The notes under the pieces were generated by a model. The model had not been told where the DNA came from and made no database searches. It saw only the letters and a program-made list of their open reading frames with translations. This document shows, in pieces, positions 35,545-46,789 of a DNA stretch of 64,000 bases. The position numbers and the translations under genes were made by a program. The stretch comes from Sinonovacula constricta (lineage: Eukaryota > Mollusca > Bivalvia > Cardiida > Solecurtidae), in contig CM017561.1 of assembly GCA_007844125.1 (NCBI GenBank), positions 58,549,215-58,613,214 on the forward strand, read 5' to 3'. Position 1 is the first letter of the stretch. Every line of letters starts with the position of its first letter.

Positions 35545-36465
35545 GCATAATATTAAGGATTTGTGTTATAAAACTGCCAGAAAATTACAACCCACTCGCA
35601 TTACACGGTAAGGATCTGTGTTATAAAACTGCCTGAAAATCACATCCCTCTCGCATCGCAAAGTCAGGATCTGTGTTAAAAAATTGCCAGAAAATTACAT
35701 CCCTCATGCATCACATAGTCAGAACCTGTGCTATAAAACTGCCAGAAAATCACATCCCTCTCGCATCACATAGTCAGGATCTATGTTAAAAAACTGCTAG
35801 AAACTCTCACCTATGTCGCATCACATAGTAAAGATTTGTGTAATAAAACTGCCAGAGAATCACACCCCTTTCGCATCACATAGTAAGAATCTGTGAAATA
35901 AAACTGCTAGGACATTACATCCCTTTCGCGTCACATAGTTGGAATCTGGGAAACAAAAATGCCAGTACATCACACCGCTCTTGCGTCACATAGTTGGAAT
36001 CTGGGTAATAAAACTGCCAGTACATCACACCCCTCTCGTGTCACATATATAGAATCTGGGTAAAAAACTGCCAGTACATCACACCCCTCTCGCGTCACAA
36101 AGTTATAATCTGGGTAATAAAACTACCAGGACATTACATCCCTCTCGCGTCACATAGTTGGAATCTGGGTAATAAAACTGCCAGTACATCAAACCCCTCT
36201 CGCGTCGCATATATAGAATCTGGGTAATAAAACTGCCAGTACATCACACCGCTCTCGCGTCACATATATAGAATCTGGGTAATAAAACTGCCAGTACATC
36301 ACACCGCTCTCGCGTCACATATATAGAATCTGGGTAATAAAACTGCCAGTACATCACACCCCTCTCGCGTCACAAAGTTATAATATGGGTAATAAAACTA
36401 CCAGAACATTACATCCCTCTCGCGTCACATAGCTGGATTCTGGGCAATAAAACTGTCAGGACAGC
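35545..36465 (+). repeat. 55-bp minisatellite array, about 17 units
   Basis: The unit reads GAATCTGGGTAATAAAACTG, CCAGTACATCACACCGCTCT, CGCGTCACATATATA (55 bp). Left-hand units are more diverged (GGATCTGTGTTATAAAACTG with TCGCATCACATAGTCA); units near 36215-36380 are almost identical. No coding sense. Confidence 0.95.
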
Positions 36466-36469
36466 TGCC

Positions 36470-37079
36470 CATATTGAAAAAAATTAGGTGCGTGGAGAGG
36501 TTGTCAACCTAGAAAAAAAAACATTGGAGTGTTTCGTTCAACTTTTATTTTGTCTTTTTCTGTCCAGCGGTGTTTTAGTCTGAGCTGTTTTGTCCGGGGT
36601 TGTTGATTTACGACCTATAACTAACATCCAAAGCTTTTTCGAAAATCTTTGTTATTTTTAATTCACCATAATATACAGTTATCAACACAAATAATGATAT
36701 GCAATGACAACAAAGTTGAAAATTATAACAAGTTATTAGTTGACGTCAAATATACATTTTACTCACTGACCTGTCAAAGGGTGTTACAGTGTTTAAATAG
36801 TTGTCACTGTAAATAATTGTCTATTTTGCCTGTATGCATAAAACATATAACGACTACATTATAGATCACAGATGAACATGACAACATAAAGGTGTTATGA
36901 AACGATCTGCCTTTATCAGATACACGTTACCTTCTTCTGAGACTATTGAGGCATATTTTTGTCTAAAAAGCACAGAAAAGACTTTTTTGAGCACTCGCTT
37001 AATTATTACACAGAAGAAATCGTGAAATAAACCCGTCTAATAAATATCCATTCTTTCCACAGAGATAATTTAACCTGAT
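36470..37079. other. Intergenic, nothing recognised
   Basis: AT-rich; no open frame of note and no repeat that I can tie to another copy in the window. Confidence 0.5.
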
Positions 37080-37415
37080 TGGGATTTCTGCTTAAAATAG
37101 ACATCGGCGTAAGAGCTGATTATCCGGGTTGTGGTATAACGTTATCTCAAAAGTTAGTAGCCACGTGTGTTTTGGGATGTGTTTCTTGTTTTTCTGTTTG
37201 TGTTTTTTCTTTCTTTTTTTTGTTTTTGTTTTTAATTTAACTGTGAAACGTGGCTCAGATAGGAAAACATGCTTGTAATGAGGAGCTGAGTGTTCTGCTA
37301 CAATTTACATTACTGATTTAGGATATCAATAAACAGCATTTCGCAGTATTTTTTCAGGCAACGATAACTTATTTGGTTGTTCGGAGGAAAAAAACTTGTC
37401 CAAACTATCGGACAC
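37080..37415. repeat. TTAA-family MITE, decayed copy
   Basis: TTAACTGTGAAACGTGGCTC, ACATGCTTGTAATGAGGAGC and a right end of TTGTCCAAACTATCGGACAC match the copies at 2.2 and 13.3 kb. The TTAA flank is not preserved and the left limit is uncertain. Confidence 0.65.
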
Positions 37416-37567
37416 ATCCTGTAAGTATGCTGTATCATTGCTAGCCAAAAGAATAGCATTTTTATTCAAACGTTTATCCGACATACGACAAAGGATGTTC
37501 CACAATATTATGCATGACACGATTTCCAGTTTGAAGTGTTTGTTACTGAACCTAAATACAATTTCGT

Positions 37568-37788
<221 letters not shown>

Positions 37789-38287
37789 AAACAGCTAATA
37801 GGCACATACATGATTTTTCGCACGAAATGCAGTGCTTTACGGAAACAAAAAATGGACCGTTATTCGATTTAGCCACATGTACCTTGGGTCGAACTATTTT
37901 GGATGAAGCGACAATAAAGACGTCACGCACCAGGATGGGCTTAATGAAAGTATCAGGTCATTTCTGTGCTTTTATCTCTATCTTCTTTAGCTTAAAATGC
38001 ATGAAATTAAAAATCGTATCGAAATATGTCAACGTTGCTGTTCTATTTAATGTTGAATTGCCAGACTTTAATAATCATATGCATAACAATTGATATTTCG
38101 TACACCTGTTATCTTTCAAATTAGACATCGCCACTTATCATTATAAGTTATCACTTATCAGTTTTAGAAATGCGGTATAGTCGATTTGCAGAGAGGCGAT
38201 TGATTTTTCAAACAACCAATCAATACCTCTTGTCATACATGACTTGTGTATGCTCATTTTCAAAAATCATTGTGTGGACCCATTTAA

Positions 38288-38769
38288 TGTGGTATTCGAC
38301 AGCTTGGACCAAATATTTAAATCAAATAACCAAATTAGTCATTGTTACTTGCAAAATGCTGTTCATTGATGCCCTAGATCTGAGGGAAAAGTGAAGCATT
38401 ACACCCCAATCGTCATTACAAACAGGTATTTCCTGTGTGAGCCAAGATGTAGAGATAGGTATTTTTAAACTAAGAAAACCACTTGACAACTTACTTTTGA
38501 GGTGTTATATCGTCATCCGGGTAGTCCGCGCTGAAGTCGGTATCTTTTTTTTAACAGAGATCACTTTCGTGATTATTAATAGATTTGAAAATATTGAATT
38601 ATTTTTTTCGCAATGTGTACTGTCTCACGTACAGGTATATAGGTGTTCAAAATCGTTTTTACTCATACTAAAGTATACGTTTATGCAGAAATTATGCAGT
38701 ACATTCCCACAAACAGTGGGAAAATATTGTTACATGCATTTAGTGTAGGTAAACTGTCGGATACCACAT
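38288..38769. mobile_element. TTAA-family MITE, full-length copy (482 bp)
   Basis: TTAA (38284-38287), then TGTGGTATTCGACAGCTTGG at the left end; AAACTGTCGGATACCACAT at the right end, then TTAA (38770-38773). Inside, CATTACAAACAGGTATTTCC and GAGCCAAGATGTAGAGATAG match the copies at 55.3 and 56.6 kb. No transposase frame, so it would depend on another element's transposase. Confidence 0.85.
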
Positions 38770-38774
38770 TTAAC

Positions 38775-39476
38775 ATACAGCCTTACTCGTGGTTGTAATA
38801 AGTAATTTACTTCAAACTCTCGTCATCAAAATTAATAAAATTATAGGACTTTATAATATAGGACCGGTATTTTTCGTACATAAAATAGGGATATTGTCGT
38901 ATAGTATGTACCCGAACCCTCTAGCAGATCAAATTGTCATTATTATATGTTTGCAGCGTCTTGTATCTGGTTTGCTTGTATGTGGTGTATTTGCCTTTTT
39001 CAACGTGTGTCGTGCCTTTTTTACTTCCGCGTTTCGACACAACTGAATGAAATAATTACATAACACATTCCAACACGCCAAATGCGCACATGTATTTTTG
39101 CGCAAGGATCGTCATCCATATTATTCATAAGGCGCTCTCGTCAGTCGGAACCTTTCCACTAAGATTGTAAACTGTTCGGATTGACACTGCAACATAACAA
39201 GTGGTCATTTACACTCGGGTAAGTCTTCAATGCGTTTGTTTGTGTCATTATATTTAAATACATATACTCAGTTTGATGAATTAATAGTGGTAGCAACAAA
39301 GTAAACTTATGGATACAAATTTTTTGTATTAGCTCTTGATCGTTTTGTTGATTTGCTTCATTATTTTATTCAAATCAATTTCTTAATTTACATTATCAAA
39401 AGCTTGAAAAAATCAAAATGGAATGCTTTATTTTTTATTTTTTTTATATTAATTTGACTGTTTCATTTCTTTTCAT

Positions 39477-39516
<40 letters not shown>

Positions 39517-39518
39517 TT

Positions 39519-39598
<80 letters not shown>

Positions 39599-40250
39599 GT
39601 GAGGGGGTTTGCTTTAGCTTGTTTTTTGTCATGAACTTGTGGTAATTTGCATTTTTTGTAACAATACTACGAAGTATTTATATCACTGGTCTTTGATTTT
39701 CTGTATATAACGATGAATGACTATATTAGCTATACTTGTAATATCTATACTTGTATATTGTTATGGCACTGAAAATACTAATTGTCCATACCTATATTGC
39801 CATTTTCCTGTTATCCACTGAAGCAAAGAAATTAACTTAAGTCGTCATTACCTACGTACCCATGTGATCCTGTGAACAGCATCATGCTCGCGTATTATGC
39901 GGGTAAAATATATTTATATATGATTTTTTCTCATTCTGTTCTAGAGATTAAAACTAATTTATAAAAAAAATCGTGTTTACTTTTTATAATAACAAGTGAT
40001 ATGATGTGTTTTTAACGATAAACATTAAAAATAACGGTACTTGTGTGTCGAACTCAGATAAATAGTTCAAATGGGCGTGTAATTTAATTGATTTTTTCTC
40101 CGTTATTCTTTTAGAAATTCATTAAGAACAGACAGCTGAAGGGCAGTAAAAATGACCTTATTTGACCCCCCCCCCTCACACCTTCCAATATGCCCACCCA
40201 ACACTACACACACAGACATCAGCATGCTGAAAAAATCCTGGAAGTGTCGC
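38775..40250. other. Intergenic with a GT/CT microsatellite
   Basis: Mostly unremarkable AT-rich DNA. A compound microsatellite, (GT)n(CT)n(GT)n, fills 39481-39597. No gene or RNA is recognised. Confidence 0.6.
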
Positions 40251-40460
40251 TAGGAGAGGGTACTAAACTAAACTAAATTACTCGCACCCCTATGAAACTT
40301 TTGTCACATCGCGAGTGTATTGCAGCCATATATAGTACAATTAACACGGGAGCCCAGAGACATTTGTTTCACATCTCGAGTACGAAAGGTTTGACCCCTG
40401 GAATGGATAGGACACTACCCCAGGACCCTGAAAAGGCCTTTCTTAAGTTCTGGAAATGTG

Positions 40461-41309
40461 GATAACCAGTAGAGGGCGCCACCCAAAGGAGCCAAAAAAT
40501 TTGATTTGTTTCACACTCCCATGTACAGTCCACCAAACCTTTGCCGAAATGTTCTGCCATGGGGTCTATTGACAAAATGTGATTTCTTAAGTTCACCAAT
40601 TGTGGACTTAAGGACTTAAGAAGGGCCTAAGCGACCCCAAAAATCACATTTAATTCACATCTTGAGTACATCCACCAAACTTGGCTGAAATGTAGTATAT
40701 GACCAACTGTTTGAGAATCCATGATTCTTAAGTTCATCAATTGTGAACAAGGGGGCTTAAGAAAGGGCCAAAGTGCCAAAATACCCAAAATAGCAGATTT
40801 GATTCACATCATGAGTACATCCTCCAAACCTCTTTTAAAATGTTGGGTTTTGGGATGACACTCAGAATCAGTCTTTCTTAAGTTCCGCAACTGTGGATAA
40901 GGGGTCTTAAGAAGGGCCTAAGTGATCCCCCAAATTCACATTTAATTCACATCTCGAGTACATCCATCAAACTTGGCTGAAATATAGTCCATGACCTACT
41001 TGTTTAAGAATCCATAATATTTTAGGTGAAAATAAAAAGGTATGGAAAGAAGTATCACTAAACTAAATTTTATTATATACGTTTTGTTACAAAATCAAAT
41101 ATTTGACTGATCTGAATGTGCGCTTCGTGTTTTTAGCAATGATGATGTTAATTGTCACTAAACCCTTGACCTTTTATGCTTTACCAGCGTGATCCTCAAA
41201 TTGAGATGTCACAAGAAGTGCCATCACTGCTTTCAAATGAAAGTAAGCAACATCAGTCAAGACTAACATAAATAGCATCAAATAGGGAGTGCGTCTTATC
41301 TATGAGTGC
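40461..41309 (+). repeat. Left inverted repeat of the Academ-like element
   Basis: The ~849-bp arm pairs with 45037-45883 at high similarity (for example TTTGCCGAAATGTTCTGCCA and AAATGTGATTTCTTAAGTTC on both). It is built from ~145-bp sub-repeats: CTTAAGTTC recurs at 40442, 40586, 40727 and 40877, each followed by a GG(G/A)CTTAAGAA-type block. Related sub-repeat sequence continues to the left (about 40350-40460), so the true left end may lie further out. Confidence 0.9.
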
Positions 41310-42380
41310 AACATCAGTCAAGAAGTTGGTAAAACGACGGGTTTAGCGTTTGATAATTATGATGAATTCACCCAGACCCTTTCAGGCGCCGATACGCTAC
41401 ATGACACGATGGGTATTCTCTACCAGAATGTGCCTACAGCAGATGCTGTTGAAGTTGGAAGAGGCAGGCCTACCAACAGAGCTCCAGCAACCCAACAAAA
41501 GAACAGCAGAAAAAGAACACTAGATGTGGACACTGGACAACCATTCGCTCTATACAGGAAGGTGCCAAAGATGACAAAATTTAGTTACAGAACAACTGAC
41601 CTGAACTTTCAAGATGTCAACACCAGGGCCAGACCTATTCTCGCCTTTGAGACACTACACTTCCGCAAATTCCTAGATTCCAACGATAGCACAGATGACT
41701 TTTTGCTCTTTTCGTTAAATGAGTCATCACAAATTTGTTCTTACTTTTCGCTTGGCTTGCATGTGAAATACCATTGTCCTGTGCCTTTATGGAGTTTGGT
41801 ATATGTTGCAATGCTCATTGGATTTTGTCATATATTCTTATCATGTATCTTATCACTGCAGCCTGGGGAAGAAGATGAAGTTGATTCTGCTCTGAATTCC
41901 AGTGAATTTACAGCTTGTGTCACACAGTGCGAGGCCTATACAATTCTGACCAGGAGAGGTGAACATAGTGCTACAGCCCAATTCTGGCTCATGTATGTGG
42001 ATTACATCCATACCTTCCATGAGCTTGAGCGTGCCATCAGAACGAATGACATAGACCTCCATGTTCAGTCCCTCAGCCCTGTCATTGGTCTTTTCTTCGC
42101 AGCAAACCACCCGAATTATTGCAGATGGTTCACCAAATTTCAGCTGGATCTCATCAACATGGAGAATTCCCACCCCGGCCTGAGGAATATACTTGACAGT
42201 GGAGCTTTCGGAATACGACGGACAGAGCATCCCTTCGGCAGATGTCCAGTTGACCTGACTTTGGAGCAAACTATAAATGCAGATGCTGCCTCCCGGTTAA
42301 CAGGGATCTCAGCATTTACCAACAACTATGCTGCAAGGCTGAGATGGATGGTAGCAAGTCAACAAGTGCCAACTTTGTGA
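41310..42380 (+). pseudogene. Academ-like transposon protein, N-terminal part
   Basis: Clear coding sequence from about 41330 (GLAFDNYDEFTQTLSGADTL then HDTMGILYQN) to NNYAARLRW near 42345, where the frame shifts. The ATG at 41289 lies inside the inverted repeat, so it is not trusted as the true start. A hydrophobic stretch at about 41720-41860 ends in TCTTATCACTGCAG and looks like a retained intron rather than a membrane segment. The start of the family protein appears to be missing. I recognise no DDE triad here. Confidence 0.7.
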
Positions 42381-42856
42381 GCCTGGTGCAGGAAATGGCA
42401 TGCATATCCCAGAAAGAGGACACCAAGGCAGAACTCAAGCCATTTTGGATTAGACATGACAACAGGGACCTTGCAAAGGTAGTGGAACAGGCCAGGTCAA
42501 GCTGTAATCCATTTGGAAGGGAGTCAAGTGAGAAGCTGTTCAACATCCACACCGGTAAAGCAGCTAGTAATGAAGTATGCAAGAGCCTACTGAATGTACC
42601 AGAAAATGGGAGAGCTCTCCATCAGCAGTTCATTGAAGAGTGTGTGGCTGGTGAGGAGCGATTTGAACAAACTGTAAAGCAGGCTTCTCTGAAGACTTTC
42701 GATGAAAATGGTGCAAAGAACAAGAAGGCTTTAGACAGAAGGGCTGTGGTTCTGAAATGTACTAGGGATCTGATGGGACGTCTAGTCATGCTAGCTGCAC
42801 AGCGTGGGTTGGACTTTCCACACATCTTCACATACCCACTGCCCCATTTCCCCTGA
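42344..42856 (+). pseudogene. Academ-like transposon protein, second part
   Basis: Continues the previous part after a shift near 42345-42375. It encodes KEDTKAELKPFWIRHDNRDL, NPFGRESSEKLFNIHTGKAA and RALHQQFIEECVAGEERFEQ, ending in HIFTYPLPHFP, where a second shift occurs near 42845. No cofactor or catalytic motif is recognised in this portion; it is probably an alpha-helical linker. Confidence 0.7.
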
Positions 42857-43740
42857 CCATGTGTCACCCAGACGAGATGTTAGTGAAAACTAACAAAGAC
42901 AGTCTACTAGCACAATTGGAGGGAAAGCTAACAACTAGCAGCCCTGAAAGCATTGCAGCCTGTGTCATTGATGTCCAGTATTTGTTGCGAATTCTCCCAC
43001 CTAGCATCACCATCCCTCCACACTATGGTGGACTTGCTCGAAGCATCTTGTCACAAGCCATTGCTGTAAGGAAAACTCGTAGGGTTTTCATAGCATTTGA
43101 CGATTACCCTCAACCATCCCTAAAATATGCAGAAGGGGCTAGACGTGTGGGTACCATAGAGGATAGCCAACCATATGTCATAACTGGTTCATCTCAAAGA
43201 AGGCCAAAAGACCTTTCAAATGCGTTAGAATCCAGATCTTTCAAGCGGGCAGTATTTCTATCACGGGAATGGCAGGATGACTCTTATCCTTCGGTTATTG
43301 GGTATTGTAAAGTGGTCCTAGATGTTCCATCTGCGGACTGCTTCCACTACGTGAATGTTTGTGGAAAGGTTGAGAGTCACTTCATTCCTGAGAACAAGAC
43401 AAATCACGAAGAGGCAGACACCAAGATTGTACGTCATGCTATTGAGGCTGACAAGCTTGCTTACAGAGGAGACATAGTTGACAGAGCCCATGACACAGAC
43501 ATTGCTGTGCTCTTAGTCTATCACTGTGGGAAAATAGACAGGAGAGTCTGGATGGATGTGGGAACAGTGCAAAGAAGAATCGAAGGTTCATCAACATCAC
43601 TGAGATACAAAAGTCACTAGGGCCAGGGGTTTGCAGGTCGTTACCAGCGTTTCATGCATTTACGGGTTCAGACTATACCTCAGCATTTTTCAAGAAGGGA
43701 AATGTTAGGCCATTTGCCAAATTTCTGAAGAACACCGATG
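42850..43740 (+). pseudogene. FEN1/XPG (PIN-like) nuclease domain of the transposon protein
   Basis: In the frame opened at 42859, the pattern follows the FEN1 fold order: CVID (Asp38) before a helix; RRVFIAFDDYPQPSLKYAEG with Asp81/82, like the FEN1 'vyVFDG.pp.lK..e...R' block; HEEADTKI (Glu184, Glu185, Asp187), like the 'EAEA' motif; and HDTDIAVLL (Asp212, Asp214), like 'tEDmD.l.fg'. After a shift near 43575 the next frame gives PAFHAFTGSDYTSAF (GSD at 43665-43673), like the 'llGcDYc' motif. All expected metal ligands are present. The domain call is inference from motif order. Confidence 0.65.
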
Positions 43741-44009
43741 TGCAGAAGGCCTTCAAAACAATCACAACGAAACCCAAAGATGACAGAAGCCGGAAGGTTC
43801 TTCTCAAATTCACGGCTAGTATTTATGAAGCCCGAGAAAACTCCAAGGTTTTACTGAACTCCCATAGGTACAAACGTTTTGAGACGGTGTATAAACCAAA
43901 GATGAAAGGCCAAAATCCACTCGAAAAACTCAAAGGGATCGATGCCAGTGGTCTGCCGCCTTGTGAAGCTGAGGTCATGAGTCATTTGAAACGAGTGGCA
44001 TTTGTTTAA
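43660..44009 (+). pseudogene. Academ-like transposon protein, region after the nuclease
   Basis: In the GSDY frame it continues with FFKKGNVRPFAKFLKN, then the stretch starting at 43740 (QKAFKTIT, KVLLKFTASIYEARENSKVL, RYKRFETVYKPKMKGQNPLE). It ends at a TAA created by a shift in an A-run at 44007-44014. Confidence 0.7.
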
Positions 44010-44262
44010 AAAAATGTGGACTGATGCTGATCAGGCAGAACTTGTTCAACATCCCTCAGAAGATGATGGATGGATGCTGGAGAATGGAATTTACACCCCA
44101 ATTTGGTTCGATGGTCCTCAGTTACCTGATTCTCTGGTGCCAGAGGACAATGAAGGCGCCGATGAGATTGATGACAATGACAGTTTTGAAGCGGCTTCTT
44201 CTGATGAAGAAGATGATGACAGCGATGCAGAGGAGTTAGAAGATTCTGATGAAGAGCAGTAG
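44002..44262 (+). pseudogene. Academ-like transposon protein, acidic C-terminus
   Basis: It runs on from the previous frame across the A-run shift: MWTDADQAELVQHPSEDDGW, GIYTPIWFDGPQLPDSLVPE, then a long Asp/Glu/Ser tail to the stop at 44260-44262. The tail would be disordered. Confidence 0.7.
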
Positions 44263-44499
44263 TGGTTGCAATCATATTCAGACGTGACTAAACCTGTCTT
44301 TGATTTCAAATTTAAAGTTGTATCCTATTCATTTTTCTCTAAACTGTAGAGGTAAACCACTGCGAAAGGGGTGTAAGAGTCCAGTTGAAGGTTAGCAAAC
44401 GTTTTTACGACAGACTGTATTGAGTTGAAGTCTTTACTAGTATTCAGGTACATGGTAGTAGTGGGGCCTATGTTTAATTTTAATTTTGCCTTTTGTTAA

Positions 44500-44840
44500 T
44501 CAATAAATATTATGAAACTGTAGGGTAAACAGTACTCAGAGATTTAACTGATGGCTTTCACTAGTAGACATTTTCAGAGTTGAAAACAATTATGTAGTTG
44601 TGTAGCTTCATTTTGTAATCAAGCATAATTATAATATGAAACTATTGGGTATACTGTACCCAGGAGATCCAAAAGATGGCTTTCACTAGTTGACATGTTC
44701 AGAGTTTATAACAATCATGTAGTTTTAGTTTTGTAAGTTTATTTATTTTGTAATCAATCATCATTTTTGTGAAACTATTAGGTATACAGTACTCAGGAGA
44801 TTCGAAAGTTGGCTTTCACTAGTTGACATGTTCAGAGCAG
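44500..44840. repeat. Three ~125-130 bp tandem units in the transposon 3' region
   Basis: (T/G)TGAAACT(G/A)T followed by GT(A/G)TAC-GTAC and TGGCTTTCACTAGT(T/A)GACAT occurs at about 44511, 44634 and 44769. They lie between the stop codon and the right inverted repeat. Confidence 0.8.
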
Positions 44841-45036
44841 AGCTTATTCATGACATAAATGTTTGTTACATTATTAGCGTTGCCAAAAGAGGAATAGCCC
44901 TGAAAAATGTTAATGAAATATTGATATGCAATGATGTTTTGCTATCACCATTTTACTGGGACATTCTTCATAGAGCAATGGTTAATTTCCTGTAATCACC
45001 CATACTACATGTACCATAAAATCTCATGTGTAAGAC

Positions 45037-45883
45037 GCACTCATAGATAAGACGCACTCCCTATTTGATGCTATTTATGTTAGTCTTGACTGATGTTGCT
45101 TACTTTCATTTGAAAGCAGTGATGGCCCTTCTTGTGACATCTCAATTTGAGGATCACGCTGGTTAAGCATAATAGGTCAAGGGTTTAGTGACAATTAACA
45201 TCATCATTGCTAAAAACACGAAGCGCACATTCAGATCAGTCAAATATTTGATTTTGTAACAAAACGTTTATAATAAAATTTAGTTTAGTGATACTTCTTT
45301 CCATACCTTTTTATTTTCACCTAAAATATCATGGATTCTTAAACAAGTAGGTCATGGACTATATTTCAGCCAAGTTTGATGGATGTACTCGAGATGTGAA
45401 TTAAATGTGAATTTGGGGGTCACTTAGGCCCTTCTTAAGACCCCTTATCCACAGTTGCGGAACTTAAGAAAGACTGATTCTGAGTGTCATCCTCAAACCC
45501 AACATTTTGAAAGAGGTTTGGTGGATGTACTCTTGATGTGAATTAAATCCGCTATTTTGGGTATTTTGGCACTTTGGCCCTTTCTTAAGCCCCCTTGTCC
45601 ACAACTGATGAACTTAAGAATCATGGATTCTCAAACAGTTGGTCATATACTACATTTCAGCCAAGTTTGATGCATGTACTCAAGATGTGAATTAAATGTG
45701 ATTTTTGGGGTCGCTTAGGCCCTTCTTAAGCCCTTAAGTCCACAATTGGTGAACTTAAGAAATCACATTTTGTCAATAGACCCCGTGGCAGAACATTTCG
45801 GCAAAGGTTTGGTGGATGTACATGGGAATGTGAAACAAATCAAATTTTTTGGCTTCTTTGGGTGGCGCCCTCTACTGGTTATC
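45037..45883 (-). repeat. Right inverted repeat of the Academ-like element
   Basis: Reverse complement of 40461-41309 over about 847 bp, from GCACTCATAGATAAGACGCA at the inner edge to GGTTATC at the outer edge. Divergence from the left arm is a few percent by eye, with small indels. Confidence 0.9.
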
Positions 45884-46789
45884 ACTTATATAAGGGTTTC
45901 GAGATGCCTTTAAATCGTCTCTGTAGACTTTGTTGAATGTGCAGAGTCGTAATGTTATTTCATCATCCAGCTTACAATTCACTTATACTTTGCCCAATAC
46001 ATGCAGCATTTTGGTCCCATTTCAAAATATCTACAATAAAACGTACATAATTTATTGGCAAATCGACATTTAAGTCTTAAGTCATTTACAAAGTAGAGAT
46101 CGTGGTAAAGACGCATTTACAATTACAAAACATATAACAAAGAACAGAAATTAAAGAAAAATTAGTAAATAGAAACAGTTATTAATGACCGGTTATTTCT
46201 AGACTTGTACCAAAACACGTTATTTAATTAACCATTGCAACGTGTATTATTAAAACATGATTTTAAACATAAATTTCTTTTAGACCAAGGTGTACAGCCT
46301 AAATATTTAATTGTAATGTCATAATATTTGGGACAACAAAATTATATTATGATTCAATTTGTTTCATGTTGCATAGTTTATAAATTCTATTTTACACGAG
46401 GAACGTTGTTGAACCTACCGGTTTCTATTTCTAACAGATGTGGGCTTAAGCTGAACCAACAGAGTTGCTTAGTAACGTTTCATTTTTAATTAAGTTTTAG
46501 ATAATCCTCAAAACAGAAATCAACTTTATATTTTGAATAGTATAGACATCTTTGACAATTTGTAAAAAAAAAGCTCTCCGACCTTGAATATATTGGTCAC
46601 ACAAGGTTTTTCTCATTAACACAAATGTATAAGAAACATGTGGAGTATGAGTTACTGTACGTAGGTATAAAATTTTTAGGTGATCAATGATATAGTGTAT
46701 CTTAGTAGACTAACAGCTACCTTAAATTGAATTTATGCTGATCAACATAACAAGAGTATATAGGGGAGATGTTTTCACTGTTAAGTATT
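45884..46789. other. Intergenic, nothing recognised
   Basis: AT-rich; may include the 3' UTR of the LINE that follows on the minus strand, but no motif shows it. Confidence 0.5.

Larger units (their letters stand above)
40461..45883 (+). mobile_element. DNA transposon with ~850-bp inverted repeats and a FEN1/XPG-like nuclease gene (Academ-like)
   Basis: The inverted repeats lie at 40461-41309 and 45037-45883; both outer ends read GATAACCAGTAGAGGGCGCC into the element. Between them, plus-strand frames at 41310-44262 make one ancestral protein broken by at least four frameshifts, with an acidic C-terminus (DEEDDDSDAEELEDSDEE). The middle holds the acidic-residue pattern of a FEN1/XPG nuclease. 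From memory, the Academ superfamily is described as coding for an XPG-like nuclease, so that is my best assignment; other superfamilies are not excluded. No clear target-site duplication is seen. The copy is inactive. Confidence 0.8.

Noticed and set aside
35545..36465. CRISPR array
   Set aside because: The repeats are contiguous units without unique spacers, in eukaryotic DNA; it is a minisatellite.
41289..41309. ATG at 41289 as true start of the transposon protein
   Set aside because: It lies within the inverted repeat shared with the right arm, and the downstream family-like sequence starts only around 41330; the real N-terminus is probably lost or on another exon.
41740..41862. Transmembrane segment in the transposon protein
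   Set aside because: The hydrophobic stretch ends at a good splice acceptor and disrupts an otherwise soluble protein; an unspliced intron is likelier.
44006..44309. Minus-strand Ser- or His-rich frames
   Set aside because: Antisense shadows of the acidic C-terminus of the transposon protein.
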